Positions 7,796 to 16,608 of a stretch of 33,832 nt of DNA are shown here, one piece after another. The stretch is from Desulfurococcaceae archaeon (GTDB lineage Archaea > Thermoproteota > Thermoprotei_A > Sulfolobales > NBVN01): assembly GCA_020833255.1 (NCBI GenBank), contig JAJHQR010000012.1, positions 1 through 33,832 on the forward strand. The letters are read 5' to 3'. The position numbers were made by a program, and so were the translations under genes. Below the pieces are notes generated by a model. The model was not told the DNA's origin. It worked only from the letters and a program-made list of their open reading frames with translations, and made no database searches. Positions within the stretch are counted from its first letter, which is position 1, and each line of letters begins with the position of its first letter.

Positions 7796-9916
7796 TTGCG
7801 TGTCGAGGAATTGAGGCTCCCTGATGACGTCGTAGAAGCTTTGAAGAAGAGAGGAATAACCACGCTCACACCCCCTCAAGCAGAGGCTGTTAAGAAGGGC
7901 TTGCTTGAGGGGCGTTCAATAGTGGTGGTAGCTCCTACAGCTAGCGGTAAAACACTTGTCGGGGAATTAGCGTTGATTAATACGTGGCTTAACGGGGGTA
8001 AGGGGGTTTACGTATCGCCTTTGAAAGCACTAGCGGAGGAGAAATACGAGGAGTTCAGGTTTTGGAGTAGCTTAGGGGTTAAGGTAGGTATAACTACGGG
8101 TGATTACGACAACCCGGGCGAGGAGCTCAGGCGGTATGACTGGATAGTAGCTACTTACGAGAGGATGGACTCTATCTTCAGGCTTAAGCCTTCCTGGCTT
8201 AGCGAGGTGAGGACTATCGTGATAGACGAGTTACACATGGTGGGTGACGAGGACAGAGGACCTATAGTTGAGTTGCTGGCTGTCAGGTCACTCCTCGATA
8301 ACTTACAGATCGTGGGGCTCTCTGCGACGGTGGGGGAACCTCAAATACTTAGTGAGTGGTTGGGGTCTGAGCTGGTCGTCAGTGATTGGCGCCCGGTAAA
8401 GCTCGTTGAGGGTTTCTACTTATCCAGGAAAAACCTCATAGTTTTTTCTGACGGACGCTTAGAGGAGGTGCCGAAGAAGCAGACCCTACCGCAACACTGC
8501 TACATGAAAGCTATAAACGAGAATTACCAGTTATTAATCTTCGTGCAGGCTAGGAAGAAAGCCGAGGAGCTTTCATCAAAGCTTGCCTCACTAAACTTAG
8601 AGGAAATACCTGAGGCTAAAGACTTGGTGAGGGAGCTGGAGTCTTCCGAGGCCCCCCGAACAGAGGTTGAGTCCTTATCTAAGGTGGTTTCGAGGGGGCT
8701 CGCATACCATCACGCAGGACTCTCCCTAGCTTCCAGGAAAATAATAGAGAGGGGGTTTAGGAACAGGGTTCTCAGAGCGGTCGTAGCCACACCGACTTTA
8801 GCGGCCGGCATAAACCTCCCTGCTAGGAGGGTAGTGGTTTATACTAGGAGGTTTGAGGGGTTCCTCAAGCCTATCACGGTAGCGGAATTCAAGCAGATGG
8901 CTGGGAGAGCCGGGAGACCCCAGTACGATCCTTACGGGGAAGCTATAGTGGCTGACGTGTCCTCGGAGGAGGAAGGGTGGGGTTACGTGTTAGGTAGGCC
9001 GGAACCCGTCGAGTCCGCACTACTGCAGGATAGGGCTGTGAGAATCAGTACCCTAGCTTTGATAGCTTCAGGGGATGCGAGAACCCCTGAAGACCTCGTC
9101 AACATCTTTGAGAGGACTCTGGCGTGCTTTATGAAGGGTAGGAAACTCAGCGTTAACATGGTTCGCTACGGGTTGAGGTTGCTGAGTGATGAAGGGATGA
9201 TTGAGGAGAGCGGTTCCCTACTAAGAGCTACTAAGTTGGGAGCCACCGTGTCGAGGATGTACATAGACCCGCTCTCAGCGATCATAATACTCAACGACTT
9301 AAGGAAAATCATAACCGCTAAACCCCTTTACTACCTAACGTTAATAGCCTTAACCCCGGACTTCGGCAGGGCTAGGATAACGAATTACCGGGTGTATTCC
9401 GCTGAAGCACGTTCCTCACTCACTATGGGTTTAATTCCTGAACCTCCTGAAGACGTGGAGGAGATAGGGTATTATGATTGGCTACGTGCTTACAAGATAG
9501 GCAAGATACTCAACGAGTGGATTGAGGAAGTTCCTGAGGACGAGATCCTGCATAAGTACGGTATCGGGTCCGGAGACTTGAGGGTGTTGGTGGAGACTGC
9601 TGAGTGGCTGACCTACGCCGCATCAAAGGTGTGCGACGTGGTCGGTTTAAGAGAGCATTCCAAGAAGCTTGAGGTATTGAGTGCTAGGGTGAGTCACGGG
9701 ATCAAAGAAGAATTACTTGATTTAGTTCGTGTTAGGGGTGTTGGGAGGGTGAGAGCACGGATTCTCTACGATCACGGAATTAAGACTGTTGAGGAGCTTG
9801 CCTCCACAGACCCCTCTAAGATAGCTAATCTTAAGAGCTTCGGACCTAAGGTAGCAAGCAACGTAGTTGAGGAAGCTAGGAAATTGGTGGGTTCACGTAG
9901 AGAGCTTAGAGAATAA
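7796..9916 (+). CDS. hel308: Hel308 (Hjm) superfamily 2 DNA helicase
   Basis: 706 residues, the usual Hel308 length. Visible motifs: Q-motif region TLTPPQAEAV, Walker A APTASGKT, motif II DELH, motif III SAT, motif IV/V region ATPTLAAGINLPARRVVVY and motif VI QMAGRAGRPQYD. The C-terminal helix-hairpin-helix (LVRVRGVGRVRARILYDHGI) completes the ratchet/HhH part. Function: ATP-dependent 3'-5' helicase acting on stalled forks and D-loops in archaea. The start is TTG 7796; the earlier ATG at 7787 runs into a stop. The last 24 bases overlap the convergent pheT. There is no recombination gene next to it here. Confidence 0.93.
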   Translation: MRVEELRLPDDVVEALKKRGITTLTPPQAEAVKKGLLEGRSIVVVAPTASGKTLVGELALINTWLNGGKGVYVSPLKALAEEKYEEFRFWSSLGVKVGITTGDYDNPGEELRRYDWIVATYERMDSIFRLKPSWLSEVRTIVIDELHMVGDEDRGPIVELLAVRSLLDNLQIVGLSATVGEPQILSEWLGSELVVSDWRPVKLVEGFYLSRKNLIVFSDGRLEEVPKKQTLPQHCYMKAINENYQLLIFVQARKKAEELSSKLASLNLEEIPEAKDLVRELESSEAPRTEVESLSKVVSRGLAYHHAGLSLASRKIIERGFRNRVLRAVVATPTLAAGINLPARRVVVYTRRFEGFLKPITVAEFKQMAGRAGRPQYDPYGEAIVADVSSEEEGWGYVLGRPEPVESALLQDRAVRISTLALIASGDARTPEDLVNIFERTLACFMKGRKLSVNMVRYGLRLLSDEGMIEESGSLLRATKLGATVSRMYIDPLSAIIILNDLRKIITAKPLYYLTLIALTPDFGRARITNYRVYSAEARSSLTMGLIPEPPEDVEEIGYYDWLRAYKIGKILNEWIEEVPEDEILHKYGIGSGDLRVLVETAEWLTYAASKVCDVVGLREHSKKLEVLSARVSHGIKEELLDLVRVRGVGRVRARILYDHGIKTVEELASTDPSKIANLKSFGPKVASNVVEEARKLVGSRRELRE

Positions 9917-11536
9917 CTTCACTATGTCTACCTCGGCTACCGTGGTGGGGATGTATATGCTTAAGTTAATCAATACCTCAGGACTCACCTCCCCCACAAC
10001 CCCTACCGACTCACCGTTGACTAATATCTCGGCAGCCCTACCCTCTATTAGTAGTTTCCTCGAAGTCTTCCTTAGCTCGTAGCTAGCCCCGATAGTCTTC
10101 ATCAGCGACTTAAGCACTACTAACCCGTCAGTTAAGGTGTAGCCATCGCCGGCCAGCCCGTAAGCGAGTTTCTTCGCATACTTCGGCAACGTGTTTTCCT
10201 CAAGCCTTACCACGTCACCTATCTCAAATATCTCCAACCTCCTTCTCTTAGAGCTGTTCGTCTTCACGGAGGTGAGTATGGTGGGTAGTAAGGAATTCCT
10301 CACCGCCGAATAAGTCTTCATCTTAGGATTCCTCACCCTCACGAACCCCTCCTCACTAGTTAAGGCTAGTATCTCAGGATCCGTCAACATGAAGTTCAGC
10401 ACTTCCTGCAAGCCCAGACCTAACATGATCTCCCTCAAGTACTCTGAAAACCTCTCTAACGGGTTTATCCTGCCGAAATGCGGTGGGTTAGAGATCTCGC
10501 CGCCAAGCTCGTTATACCCGTAAGATATGGCTAGATCTTCTATGACGTCAACGTATGAGAGCACGTCCACCCTGTAGGGAGGGACCTTAACTACCACGCG
10601 ATCCTCACTCAAGCTCTGAATCCAGTAACCCATGGATTCAAGTAGTCGCGGGCCCTTAACCTGGATAGGATCTATACCCAGTAGTGAGGTTACGTGGCCC
10701 CTCCCAACCTCCACAACGGTCTCCTCCAACACCGGGCTGTAAGGGAAGGGTGAGGAACCCTTAATGCTAACCTTCCTAATCACCGGGTTCCTCGACCTCT
10801 CACTAACGGATGTGGTTATGACGTTCAACATCTTCATCATCAGGTAGGGCTCGGTCCCCGTCACGTCTATGACCGCCCTGCGCGTCTCCTCAGTGACTTT
10901 ATTGTCTTCCGCGTTAAGTATTGGAGGGAATGAAAGCACCTGACCCTCAGAATCTATTAAGAGTGGGTAGCGGCGATGGCGTACTAGGTGAGCGTATTTA
11001 AGTCCTTTCTCAGTCGTACGTAGTATCTCGTCTAAGCTCATGACGTTCTCGTAGCCTAACGGTCTGTAACTAGCGTTCTCTACCTCAACGTACTTTATAG
11101 GCGGCTTCACCTTATCTAGGTCGTAAAGACCTATCGAAACAAGCTCTCTGTCGCCGCAGTACGTGGCGTGGAGCTTCTCCTGTAGCTGAAATATTTGCCT
11201 AACCGCTTCCTCATCTAGTTCTAGGTTCTCCACTATAGCTAAGAATGCGTACGGCCTGTACTCAGGGGCCTCACTAACGTCTAGATATGTTGGGGAATCC
11301 TCAACCACGTACTTGATCGGTTTCCTAGAACCTTTGTAGACACCTACCGATCTGCCGAGACCTTCAGCGGAGAACATGTCAGGCCTGTCGTGGCTAGCTT
11401 CATAAACTATGGTATCACCCCTCACCTCCTCTAAATCACACTTCAAAGTTTCCAGTATCCTCGCTAACTCCTCTAGGGATAGCGGTGTCTCCGCTACCCT
11501 CTCAACGTCCCACAACTTTACCTCAACTTTAGGCAT
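9893..11536 (-). CDS. pheT: Phenylalanyl-tRNA synthetase beta subunit
   Basis: 547 residues, the archaeal/eukaryotic-type length. It has the B3/4 tRNA-editing-type domain (ISYGYNELGG...NPLERFSEYLREIMLGLGLQEVLNFMLT region in the C-terminal half belongs to the B5/core) and ends with the catalytic-like fold SSKRRRLEIFEIGDVV. It forms a heterotetramer with PheS for tRNA-Phe charging. Start ATG 11536 overlaps the end of pheS by eight bases, so translational coupling is likely. The 3' end overlaps Hel308 by 24 bases on the opposite strand. Confidence 0.93.
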   Translation of the reverse strand: MPKVEVKLWDVERVAETPLSLEELARILETLKCDLEEVRGDTIVYEASHDRPDMFSAEGLGRSVGVYKGSRKPIKYVVEDSPTYLDVSEAPEYRPYAFLAIVENLELDEEAVRQIFQLQEKLHATYCGDRELVSIGLYDLDKVKPPIKYVEVENASYRPLGYENVMSLDEILRTTEKGLKYAHLVRHRRYPLLIDSEGQVLSFPPILNAEDNKVTEETRRAVIDVTGTEPYLMMKMLNVITTSVSERSRNPVIRKVSIKGSSPFPYSPVLEETVVEVGRGHVTSLLGIDPIQVKGPRLLESMGYWIQSLSEDRVVVKVPPYRVDVLSYVDVIEDLAISYGYNELGGEISNPPHFGRINPLERFSEYLREIMLGLGLQEVLNFMLTDPEILALTSEEGFVRVRNPKMKTYSAVRNSLLPTILTSVKTNSSKRRRLEIFEIGDVVRLEENTLPKYAKKLAYGLAGDGYTLTDGLVVLKSLMKTIGASYELRKTSRKLLIEGRAAEILVNGESVGVVGEVSPEVLINLSIYIPTTVAEVDIVKLFSKLST

Positions 11537-13046
11537 TCTTTAAAATCACCCCAGGTATTTTCGTCGATTCTATGACGTCTAAATCACACGAGTAAAGGTT
11601 TCTTATGTCGTCAAACCCTAGAACTATCATAGCGAGCCTGTCTATCCCTATCCCCCAAGCAGCTACCTTGTAGTCTGTGGGTAGGGCCACACTAGCTAGT
11701 ACTTCAGGCCTGAACATTCCTCCCGGGAAGACCTCGATCCACCCTAGCTTAGGATGCTTCACGAATCCCTCGACGCTTGGTTCCGTGAAGGGGAAGTAAG
11801 CTGGCTTGAACCTAACTTCCTCCATGCCTAAGCGCTTAGCGAGTTCCTTGAAGAAACCTAGTAGTTCCCTGAAGGTCACTCTCCTACCTACTATGATGCC
11901 CTCCAGCTGGTGGAACTCCATCAGGTGTGTAGGGTCCGGCGTGTCAGGCCTGAAGACCCTGTCGAAGGAGAACACCCTGTACTCCCCGGCACCACGCTCG
12001 TATATGGTCCTCAAAGACACGGGGGTCGTGTGAGTTCTGAGGACAGTCATTCGAGCGACGTCCTCTCTCCAACAATACTTCCAAACCTCAGTGTGGACCT
12101 TCTTAGTCCTCTCAAGCACGTCAACTTCCTTAACTTCTGCTCGAGCGTTATCAACGTAGTAAACATCCGTTTCTTTTCTTGAGGGATGGTATTGAGGAAC
12201 GAATAAAGCGTCGAAATTCCAGAGGCAGCTCTCCACGTAAGGACCCCTAACCTCCTCAAACCCCATCTCAACCAGTATTTCCTTAACGTACTTCATGAAC
12301 AGCGTGTAAGGATGTCTCAACCTAGGCGTGCGCGCGGGTACCTCGACCCCCACATCGAATTCCTTGAATATGGCTTTCTTCCACGTCCCGGTAACGAGAG
12401 CCTCGGAAGTTAAGTTAGTTATCAGCACTCCCTCAACCACCCTCCCCTCACTCAATAACTTGAGTAAGTCTTGCGTTGGGTAAACCTTAATGATCTTAAC
12501 GTCGTCTACGTCCACGAACCCCCTGCGTTTAAGGTCCGCGACCCAATCCGGTAGGTTATCGTAGGACACGGGTTTCACGTGATTCCTCAATATTTCCTTA
12601 ACCCTACCTACCTCACCTAGGAAATCGCTTAACGCCCCCTCAGCCAGAAACACTAAACCACTCTCAAGCTTAATTAGTCCATACCTCCTTAAACGACCCA
12701 GAGAAGCTCTTAATTCATCCTCGTTTAAGCCTGCGGAAGCTAACTCTTCTAAGCGTGCTCTCCCGTTATTAGCTATCAAGTACCTCAACACCCTCTCTTC
12801 AGGGAGTCCTAACTCAAGATACTTAAGCCCTAACTCACTCGTCTTAACTAAGTACCTCAAAGTCTTCTCCAGTCTTATCAACCGCTTACTCTCTAACTCC
12901 GCGAGATCCCTCATCAAATCAGATTCTTTAAACCCTAGAGAATTACTGACTTCGCTGACGTCAGCGCCCTCACGCACCTCACCCAAATACTTAACGATCC
13001 TGAACTGCCTCGGAGGCAACACCAAGCTTTCGAGCACTCTCAACAC
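11529..13046 (-). CDS. pheS: Phenylalanyl-tRNA synthetase alpha subunit
   Basis: 505 residues. N-terminal winged-helix repeats (about residues 10-160), then the class II catalytic core: motif 2 VFSFDRVFRPD followed by THLMEFHQLEG, FPGGMFRPEVL, and motif 3 GIGIDRLAM. It charges tRNA-Phe with PheT. The start is GTG 13046, with TTG and GTG codons immediately following as alternatives; the upstream region is AT-rich (TTTTATTAG and CTTAAATAC on the minus strand) and shows no strong ribosome-binding site, consistent with a short or absent leader. First gene of a pheS-pheT operon. Confidence 0.93.
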   Translation of the reverse strand: MLRVLESLVLPPRQFRIVKYLGEVREGADVSEVSNSLGFKESDLMRDLAELESKRLIRLEKTLRYLVKTSELGLKYLELGLPEERVLRYLIANNGRARLEELASAGLNEDELRASLGRLRRYGLIKLESGLVFLAEGALSDFLGEVGRVKEILRNHVKPVSYDNLPDWVADLKRRGFVDVDDVKIIKVYPTQDLLKLLSEGRVVEGVLITNLTSEALVTGTWKKAIFKEFDVGVEVPARTPRLRHPYTLFMKYVKEILVEMGFEEVRGPYVESCLWNFDALFVPQYHPSRKETDVYYVDNARAEVKEVDVLERTKKVHTEVWKYCWREDVARMTVLRTHTTPVSLRTIYERGAGEYRVFSFDRVFRPDTPDPTHLMEFHQLEGIIVGRRVTFRELLGFFKELAKRLGMEEVRFKPAYFPFTEPSVEGFVKHPKLGWIEVFPGGMFRPEVLASVALPTDYKVAAWGIGIDRLAMIVLGFDDIRNLYSCDLDVIESTKIPGVILKNA

Positions 13047-13119
13047 CGCTACATGAGTATTTAAGGAAAACTAATAAAATTATTAAGTTAGGTGCTCATA
13101 CGTTTTAGGAGGGGATGGA

Positions 13120-13755
13120 GTGTCCTTCATCGAAGCATACCCTAAAAAAGATGAGGGAGTGCTTGTCTGGTTTCCTGTCGCTATAGCGGAATTCCGAGAG
13201 TGTAATCCCCGTGGTGATAGACTGGTCTTCGAGTGTTACTTAAGCAGTGTTCTCGAAAACCCGTTAATCAGGTTCCTCACGATAAGGAAGTTGAATAGGA
13301 ACACGAAAGTCTTAACCTACCCGAGCGTCAACGCGGTGAAGCTAGCTCACACCACGTGCAGCGAGTACGAGTTATTCAAAGACGTTGAAGCAACTGAGGA
13401 AATCTTAAGGGACGAGGAGAAAGCCAGGAAATTCTTTAGCGACTTAATATCCGGTGAAGCACCTCAACAGAGGGCTAGGAGGTGGTGGAACCTGGAGTTA
13501 TTTAGGCCTCCCAAGATAGATATGCGTGAGATACTCCTCAAGAGTAATATAGCCATAGTTAAGGAAATCCTTAAGAATCTATGCCTAGATAAGCGGGTGA
13601 AGCCTTCTTACTGGGCCCCCGGATATCTCTTAATGAGGGTGAGTCGAAGGTCCGGTCAGGTCTCGATAATAGAGAGGGACAGGGAAGAAATCTCCAAGAT
13701 ATACTCGAGACTCCTCATGCACGAGAAGCTCGCGAAAATCTTTGAAGGTTTGTGA
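13120..13755 (+). CDS. Hypothetical protein, unrecognised family
   Basis: 211 residues, soluble, no signal peptide or membrane segment. I recognise no catalytic motif. Charged, helix-rich second half with a WWNLELFRPP segment near the middle. The start is well supported: GTG 13120 follows AGGAGGGGA (13107-13115) at good spacing, and AATAAAATTATTAAG upstream can serve as TATA. Divergent from pheS with a 73-base gap and convergent with moaB. Coding quality (codon use, strong ribosome-binding site) says it is a real gene; function unknown. Confidence 0.7.
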   Translation: MSFIEAYPKKDEGVLVWFPVAIAEFRECNPRGDRLVFECYLSSVLENPLIRFLTIRKLNRNTKVLTYPSVNAVKLAHTTCSEYELFKDVEATEEILRDEEKARKFFSDLISGEAPQQRARRWWNLELFRPPKIDMREILLKSNIAIVKEILKNLCLDKRVKPSYWAPGYLLMRVSRRSGQVSIIERDREEISKIYSRLLMHEKLAKIFEGL

Positions 13756-13764
13756 GAAGAGTCG

Positions 13765-14274
13765 TTAAGTCTTCTTAAGCTCGTAAAGTAGGTGGCGTGC
13801 TTCAGGCATTATTAGTTTTCTTAAAGCTAACTCGACAGCGTCCGGCGATCCGGGCAGCACGAATAGTAGGGTATTCCCTGAGACACACGCGAAGCTCCTC
13901 GAAGCTATCGCCGCGGACCCGTGCTTCGTGAACGTTAGGTACCTGAAGAGCTCGCCGAAGCCTGGCATGTCCTTACCGCAGTAACTCTTGAGAGTATCTA
14001 CCGTGATGTCCCTAGGACTTACTCCGGTACCCCCGGTGACTACGATGACGTTGCATGAACCCAGCAAATCCTCGAAAGCCTTCCTGATTTCCTCTTCTTT
14101 GTTAGGGACGAGACGCCTGCTCCTCAACGTCGCTCGGTAATCCTCACACACCCTCTCCACTATGGGAGTGATCTCGTCTTTCTTAACCCCTCTCAAAATA
14201 GAGTCGCTAGTTATGATTAACCCGAGGTTGATTTCCAAGCCCTCAGCTTCTCTCCTATGCTCCTCGACCGGCAT
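13765..14274 (-). CDS. moaB: MoaB/MogA-type molybdopterin-biosynthesis domain protein
   Basis: 169 residues, a single MoCF-binding domain. Motifs: LIITSDS, VVTGGTGVSPRDITVD (pterin-phosphate site), and LFVLPGSPDAVELAL. The family adenylylates molybdopterin in moco/tungsten cofactor synthesis; archaeal MoaB proteins serve this role. Last of a leftward cluster, with ATG 14274 four bases after the DUF59 stop. No other moco gene is next to it in the window. Confidence 0.85.
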   Translation of the reverse strand: MPVEEHRREAEGLEINLGLIITSDSILRGVKKDEITPIVERVCEDYRATLRSRRLVPNKEEEIRKAFEDLLGSCNVIVVTGGTGVSPRDITVDTLKSYCGKDMPGFGELFRYLTFTKHGSAAIASRSFACVSGNTLLFVLPGSPDAVELALRKLIMPEARHLLYELKKT

Positions 14275-14278
14275 GACA

Positions 14279-14647
14279 CTAACCCCTAATCTTACCGCTC
14301 TTCACAGCTTCCAAATACCTCTCAACTATGTCATACCCGTACTTCGACTCAAACCTTCTCCTACCTTCCTGAGTCATTCTTAAGGGGGTCCACCTAGGGT
14401 CGAGAACCACGTCAACGCGTACGTCCCTCACACCCTCAATAACCGTCAGTTTCTTGTATATCTCGAATAGTATGTAGGTGCTGGCCGGACATCCAGGAGC
14501 CGTGAAAGTCATCTTTATTAAGACGTCACCAACCTCGTTAACGGTGACCTCGTATATTAGTCCAAGGTTCCACACGTCAATACCTAGTTCAGGATCCTCC
14601 ACGGTCTTCAGAGCTTCTATGACTTTACTCTTAAGCGTCTCCGACAT
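14279..14647 (-). CDS. MIP18/DUF59-family iron-sulfur assembly protein
   Basis: 122 residues. DPELGIDVWNLGLIY and the TAPGCPAS cysteine motif define the DUF59/MIP18 (PaaD/SufT-like) family, which assists Fe-S cluster maturation. A C-terminal extension of about 30 residues contains RRRFESKYGYDIV. ATG 14647 is preceded by GGGCTTAGG. It sits between the flippase-like gene (37-base gap) and moaB (four-base gap), so it is probably co-transcribed with moaB. Confidence 0.85.
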   Translation of the reverse strand: MSETLKSKVIEALKTVEDPELGIDVWNLGLIYEVTVNEVGDVLIKMTFTAPGCPASTYILFEIYKKLTVIEGVRDVRVDVVLDPRWTPLRMTQEGRRRFESKYGYDIVERYLEAVKSGKIRG

Positions 14648-14684
14648 TTCCTAAGCCCTCTACGTTAATACCGCACCGTCTTTA

Positions 14685-15707
14685 TTAAGGATTTGAGGAA
14701 CCCTTACTCCAGTCTTTAACTAGCTTAGATAGGTTCTTAACGCTCAACCCGAAACTTACGGCCGCCGCAAGGAATAGCGGGTACTCACCTAACATTATGA
14801 ACACCCTAGTTAACACGCTTAGTAAGGCCGCCATACCCTTACTAACCCCGACCAGGCTCAGAATACCGGTCTGCGTTAGCTCATAGATCCCTACATTACC
14901 TGGCGTGACTATGGGGAGGAGCCAGATTATCATGTAGATGGTGTCGAATCCTATGATGAGTTGCCATAGACTTAGCTTAAGCCCTACTAGGAGGGCTAGC
15001 GCGTAACCGTGAGCGACGTTAGACAACCTCTCCAACACTGAGAGTAGGGTGGCTAACAACACGTAATTATAGCGCTTAGTTAAGCTAGTGAAATCCACTA
15101 CGTACTCTTCACGAAGTCTTATGCTGGTGTCCTTACCGAGCTTACGGTAGAGTTTATTTACTAGAGACTCGAGAGCCTTACTCCTAGGCATTAAGAAAAG
15201 GAGTGAGTTGATCAGGATTAAGGCAGCGGCAGGCACTATCAAGACTAGAGCGCGTGAAACAGGCATGTGCAGCCCTACCACAGATAATAGTAGGAAAGCC
15301 AGCATAGTTAAGGTGGTTATAAGTCTATGGGAAGTTATCCCTAATAAGGTCTTGCTAGCGCTCATGGAGGGATTCCTAGTTAATAACGCGAATTTAACGA
15401 CTTCCGTAACCCCTCCTAACGGAACAATCAACTCAGCGAACACAGACACGTAAGTCACTTTAACAACTTCAGATAACCTAACCCTCTCCACAGCCCTCAA
15501 CAATATGAAGAACGTTAGCGCGTGGAAAGTGACTGAAGAGATTCTCGTGAGTAGAGCTAAAGAAACGTAGCCAAAACTCTCACTCCTTGTGAGGAGAGTG
15601 AGGACGTCGCCGATGTTGTTGGTGTATATGAACGCGAACAATAAAGTATAGGAGGCGATAGCGAGCGACAACGTTATCGCCAGCGTCTTATTCAGCCTCA
15701 TCTTCAC
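14685..15707 (-). CDS. Multi-pass membrane protein of the LPG-synthase TM/UPF0104 (flippase-like) family
   Basis: 340 residues with about eight hydrophobic spans. It matches the PF03706-type family by its pattern: LIVPLGGVTEVVKFALLTRNPSMSASKTLLGITSHRL-type region with conserved Gly/Glu, and LLPIVTPGNVGIYELTQTGILSL near the C-terminus. Such proteins are thought to flip or handle polar lipids or lipid-linked intermediates. The start is GTG 15707 or ATG 15701; TATTTAAAG on the minus strand about 25 bases upstream favours a leaderless GTG start. Substrate unknown. Confidence 0.75.
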   Translation of the reverse strand: MKMRLNKTLAITLSLAIASYTLLFAFIYTNNIGDVLTLLTRSESFGYVSLALLTRISSVTFHALTFFILLRAVERVRLSEVVKVTYVSVFAELIVPLGGVTEVVKFALLTRNPSMSASKTLLGITSHRLITTLTMLAFLLLSVVGLHMPVSRALVLIVPAAALILINSLLFLMPRSKALESLVNKLYRKLGKDTSIRLREEYVVDFTSLTKRYNYVLLATLLSVLERLSNVAHGYALALLVGLKLSLWQLIIGFDTIYMIIWLLPIVTPGNVGIYELTQTGILSLVGVSKGMAALLSVLTRVFIMLGEYPLFLAAAVSFGLSVKNLSKLVKDWSKGSSNP

Positions 15708-15727
15708 AACCCTTACTACGAAGTCTT

Positions 15728-15738
15728 TAAATACATGG
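15728..15738 (-). promoter_or_regulatory. TATA box of the flippase-like gene
   Basis: TATTTAAAG on the minus strand is centred about 25 bases before GTG 15707, the spacing expected for a leaderless crenarchaeal transcript. Confidence 0.4.
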
Positions 15739-15834
15739 AAATATAAGTCTGAGGTCTTCGCTGTTTAGACAATTGATTGATGCGGACTTAAACAATAAAA
15801 GAAGAACCCGGTAATTATTCTTTCAGGTGAGTGG

Positions 15835-16608
15835 GTGGTGCCGGCCTTAAGAGAGTGGAGGAGTTACACGCCGTCCACGATAGATGAGGAAACTAAGTTA
15901 CCTATCCCTAGCCGAGACGAGGACGAGATAACTATGTCTTACGAAACCTTAAGTAAGTTAAGTTTGGTGGGTGATGGCACGTACGTCTTCGTTTGCGATT
16001 CCTGCGAGGATGTAGACTTCCACGTAGTTCTTGATTTGCTGGACGTTCGGGGTGCGTCTGTAGTAGTATTCAAGTCCGTTAGTGAGGGGCTTTACTACAG
16101 CTTGAAGAACGCGCCCTCAGTCCTCACGGTAGTGAGTAGTAAGCCTCCTGCAGGCGCGGTGAGCATGGTTCTCAATAGTAAGGGTAGGGTGCAGATAACT
16201 AAGTATGAGTTAAGGAAAGAATTTCTCGGTTTCCTGAAGTCAAGCATAGTTGATGAGAGAGCGTTGAACGAGCTTATAGCGGAAGCCTCAGCAACTACTA
16301 CTGTTAAGGTACTTTCTAGGCTGGCTAAGCGTAGGGATGTGAGGAACGGGCATGTGAGCGTGGTGAACGGCTTTATCCGAAATCCGAGATTGTTGGAGAG
16401 GGTTTTTTCTTCTCTTAAGCTTAAGAGAGCTGACTCCTCAATAGCTGACGAGCTTAGGAAGCAAGGCTACGACATAAACTTAGGCACCGCGATAGCTTTG
16501 ACTAAGATCGCCGAGAAGTGCTCTGCTAACGAGAAGGTTGTTTTCGTGGGTGGCACGGTCTCTGAGGGCGTGATAATACTTCACATGAAGTGTGGTGGCT
16601 TGAGTTGA
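15835..16608 (+). CDS. Degenerate HMG-CoA-synthase-like (thiolase-fold) protein lacking catalytic motifs
   Basis: 257 residues against about 350 for archaeal HMG-CoA synthase. The protein appears colinear with that enzyme: LPIPSRDEDEITMSYE aligns with the usual VPxPDEDxxTxAVEA block; PPAGAVSMVLNSKG with the AGGAAFxIG region; HVSVVNGFIRNPRLLERVF with the FHQPNGKFPxxAA region; and YDINLGTAIALTKIAEKCSANEKVVFVGGTVSEG with NTYSGxxxLGLAxVLD...ILxVSFGSGAG. The catalytic Cys block (ACKAGT) and catalytic His (HQPNG) have no equivalents, so this looks like a pseudoenzyme. It precedes thiolase and DUF35 genes exactly where catalytic HMGS sits in the archaeal three-gene cluster. GTG 15835 or 15838 follows GGTGAG. 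The alignment is by eye; confidence is moderate. Confidence 0.55.
   Translation: MVPALREWRSYTPSTIDEETKLPIPSRDEDEITMSYETLSKLSLVGDGTYVFVCDSCEDVDFHVVLDLLDVRGASVVVFKSVSEGLYYSLKNAPSVLTVVSSKPPAGAVSMVLNSKGRVQITKYELRKEFLGFLKSSIVDERALNELIAEASATTTVKVLSRLAKRRDVRNGHVSVVNGFIRNPRLLERVFSSLKLKRADSSIADELRKQGYDINLGTAIALTKIAEKCSANEKVVFVGGTVSEGVIILHMKCGGLS

Noticed and set aside
16590-16604. GTG 16590 as thiolase start.
   Set aside because: Adds residues before the conserved RRVYVAGVGM start and needs a 19-base overlap; TTG 16605 gives the TTGA overlap common here.
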